Assembly (NCBI GenBank): GCA_947165435.1 | Contig: CAMVAI010000006.1 | Location: forward strand, 1-64,000 | Length of the DNA: 64,000 nt | Direction: 5' to 3' | Source: an uncultured Prevotella sp. | GTDB taxonomy: Bacteria > Bacteroidota > Bacteroidia > Bacteroidales > Bacteroidaceae | In this document: in pieces, positions 62,859 through 64,000 of the stretch | How the letters are laid out: each line of letters opens with the position of its first letter | Numbering within the stretch: the stretch's first letter is position 1 | Notes under the pieces: model-generated | Database searches by the model: none | Told to the model about the DNA's origin: nothing | The model's input: only the letters and a program-made list of their open reading frames with translations | Position numbers and translations under genes: made by a program

Positions 62859-64000
62859 TCACTCCTGGCTCAGCTCATGCACCGTCTTGCGGTACATGTC
62901 GTACAGCCGCCGCCTCGACACATACCCCTTCAGGTGCCGGTCGCTATCCACCACCGGCAGCCAGTCGGCCTGTGTGCGCTCAAAGGTCTTCATCACCTGC
63001 GTCATCGGTGTGTCGTGGTACAGCACCGCCGCCGGTTCGGCCATCAGCTGGTGCGCCTTGAAGTGGTGGTACAGCTCCGTGCGGAACACCACGTGGCGGA
63101 TGTTCATCACGTCGATCTCGCCCAGCAGCTTACCGGCGGCGTCGGTCACCGGCAGCACCGAGCTACGGCTGCGACTGATCTTGTGTACAATCTGCGCCAG
63201 CTCCATGTCGCGCCCCACCGTCTGGCAGTCGTGGTCAACCACCGTGTCGAGGCTCATCAGCGTCAGCACGGCATGGTCGGTATGGTGGGTCACCAACTTC
63301 CCCTGCCGGGCCAGCCGCATGCCGTAGATGCTATGTGTCTCGAAGATGTTGATGGTTAGGTAGGCCGACACCGACACAATCATCAGCGGCATGAACAGGT
63401 TATAGCCGCTGGTGATCTCGGCTATCAGGAAGATGCCCGTCAGCGGGGCGTGCATCACGGCCGACATCACGCCCGCCATGCCTAACAGCGAAAAGTTCTT
63501 CTCCGGCACATACACCCCCACCTGGTGCATGTTCCACAGGCGCGAGAAGAGGAATCCCGTGAAGCACCCGATAAACAGCGACGGGGCGAACGTGCCGCCG
63601 CAGCCGCCGCCGCCGTTGGTGGCCGAGGTGGCAAATACCTTCGTCAGCAGCACCAGGGCTATATATATAATAAGGTATTCCGGATGCCCGTAGAACAGCG
63701 AGCCGTCCAGTATCTGGTTCCAGTCGGCCTCGGTCTTGCCGTTCAGCAGCAGGTTGATGCTGTGGTAGCCCTCGCCGTAGAGCGACGGAAACAGGAAGAT
63801 GAGCGTGCTCAGGATTACGCCGCCTATCGCCAGCTTCACGTAGGGCTTGTCCTTGAAACGGGCGAACATGTCCTCGCAGGCGTTCATGGCGCGGATGAAG
63901 TAGAGGCTCACCAGTCCGCAGCTGACGCCTAACAGGATGGTGGCGGGCACGCGCTGCACCGTCCAGTCGTTGTCGAGGTGGAAAGAAAACAGCACGTCGT
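62859..64000 (-). CDS. ClC-family chloride channel with C-terminal CBS domains (5' end outside window)
   Basis: At least 380 residues are present and the frame is open to the window edge. The membrane part includes the ClC signature ATNGGGGCGGTFAPSLFIGC (GxFAP filter segment) and the following GMAGVMSAVMHAPLTGIFLI helix. The last 130 residues form two CBS domains (LAQIVHKISRSRSSVLPVTD, MTQVMKTFERTQADWLPVVD), which may bind nucleotides to regulate the channel or Cl-/H+ exchanger. The first third, with the GSGIP and GxEGP motifs, is missing. It leads the minus-strand group ClC-DUF5020-fmt-small gene-rpe. Confidence 0.92.
   Translation of the reverse strand, partial: DVLFSFHLDNDWTVQRVPATILLGVSCGLVSLYFIRAMNACEDMFARFKDKPYVKLAIGGVILSTLIFLFPSLYGEGYHSINLLLNGKTEADWNQILDGSLFYGHPEYLIIYIALVLLTKVFATSATNGGGGCGGTFAPSLFIGCFTGFLFSRLWNMHQVGVYVPEKNFSLLGMAGVMSAVMHAPLTGIFLIAEITSGYNLFMPLMIVSVSAYLTINIFETHSIYGMRLARQGKLVTHHTDHAVLTLMSLDTVVDHDCQTVGRDMELAQIVHKISRSRSSVLPVTDAAGKLLGEIDVMNIRHVVFRTELYHHFKAHQLMAEPAAVLYHDTPMTQVMKTFERTQADWLPVVDSDRHLKGYVSRRRLYDMYRKTVHELSQE

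Overview
The window looks like chromosome from a Bacteroidales bacterium, most probably Prevotellaceae. The grounds are the promoter style (a TAnnTTTG box just upstream of many genes), the near absence of Shine-Dalgarno sites, and family content typical of that group: DUF4271, DUF5020, a smalltalk protein, a VirE/BT4734-type island protein, GLUG and InlB-repeat surface proteins, a SecDF fusion and the metK-DUF4271-hemD-rnpA-yidD-tyrS order. The genus assignment is inference.

Positions 1-13.4 kb are a variable surface-protein region, mostly on the minus strand. It starts with a large InlB-repeat surface protein that runs off the left edge. Two blocks (about 3.2-5.45 kb and 9.3-12.2 kb) repeat one layout. 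A conserved hairpin-bearing leader of a surface-protein gene (U) and a conserved 126-bp segment (R) enclose a changing toxin-antitoxin payload: a RelBE-like pair, an orphan antitoxin, a zeta-toxin pair, and a zeta pair with an internal deletion. Signal-peptide fragments of surface genes are fused to these repeats. The two blocks end at a 41-aa membrane protein gene and an araC-type regulator gene, complete in the right block and cut after about 49 bp in the left. Between the blocks lie a 206-bp MITE with 8-bp target duplications, a GxxExxY gene among iterated palindromes, and a fimbrillin/FISUMP-like lipoprotein.

Positions 13.5-16.4 kb hold an M16 peptidase. From 16.5 to 30.2 kb there is an island, more AT-rich in its middle, bounded by a direct repeat of about 56-63 bp. 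It carries a VirE/DUF3987-type protein with two in-frame palindromic repeat insertions, a three-gene operon of unknown function preceded by a strongly base-paired leader, and many decaying defence-type genes (a truncated HEPN-like gene and its partial copy, an Rpn/PD-(D/E)XK gene and fragments, a Fic remnant, an EcoRII-like remnant, a HigA-like antitoxin). An exported six-hairpin-like enzyme gene lies near its right end.

Positions 30.3-64 kb are mostly core genome: HU-like protein and smalltalk protein, metK, DUF4271, hemD, rnpA, yidD, tyrS, tRNA-Gln, an SDR dehydrogenase, HU, rhomboid protease, EEP-family protein, secDF and a MaoC protein. A 1.1-kb mini-element sits in tRNA-Arg(CCT), with a 19-bp duplication of the tRNA 3' end and a YefM/YoeB-like pair. 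Then follow greA, a sugar MFS transporter, a Na/Pi cotransporter, a GH127 enzyme, comF, recX, prmC, a secretory-lipase-like lipoprotein, ribD, rmlA, a GHMP kinase/nucleotidyltransferase fusion, an ECF sigma factor, rpe, fmt, DUF5020 and a partial ClC channel. Short tandem repeats occur between genes and also inside prmC.
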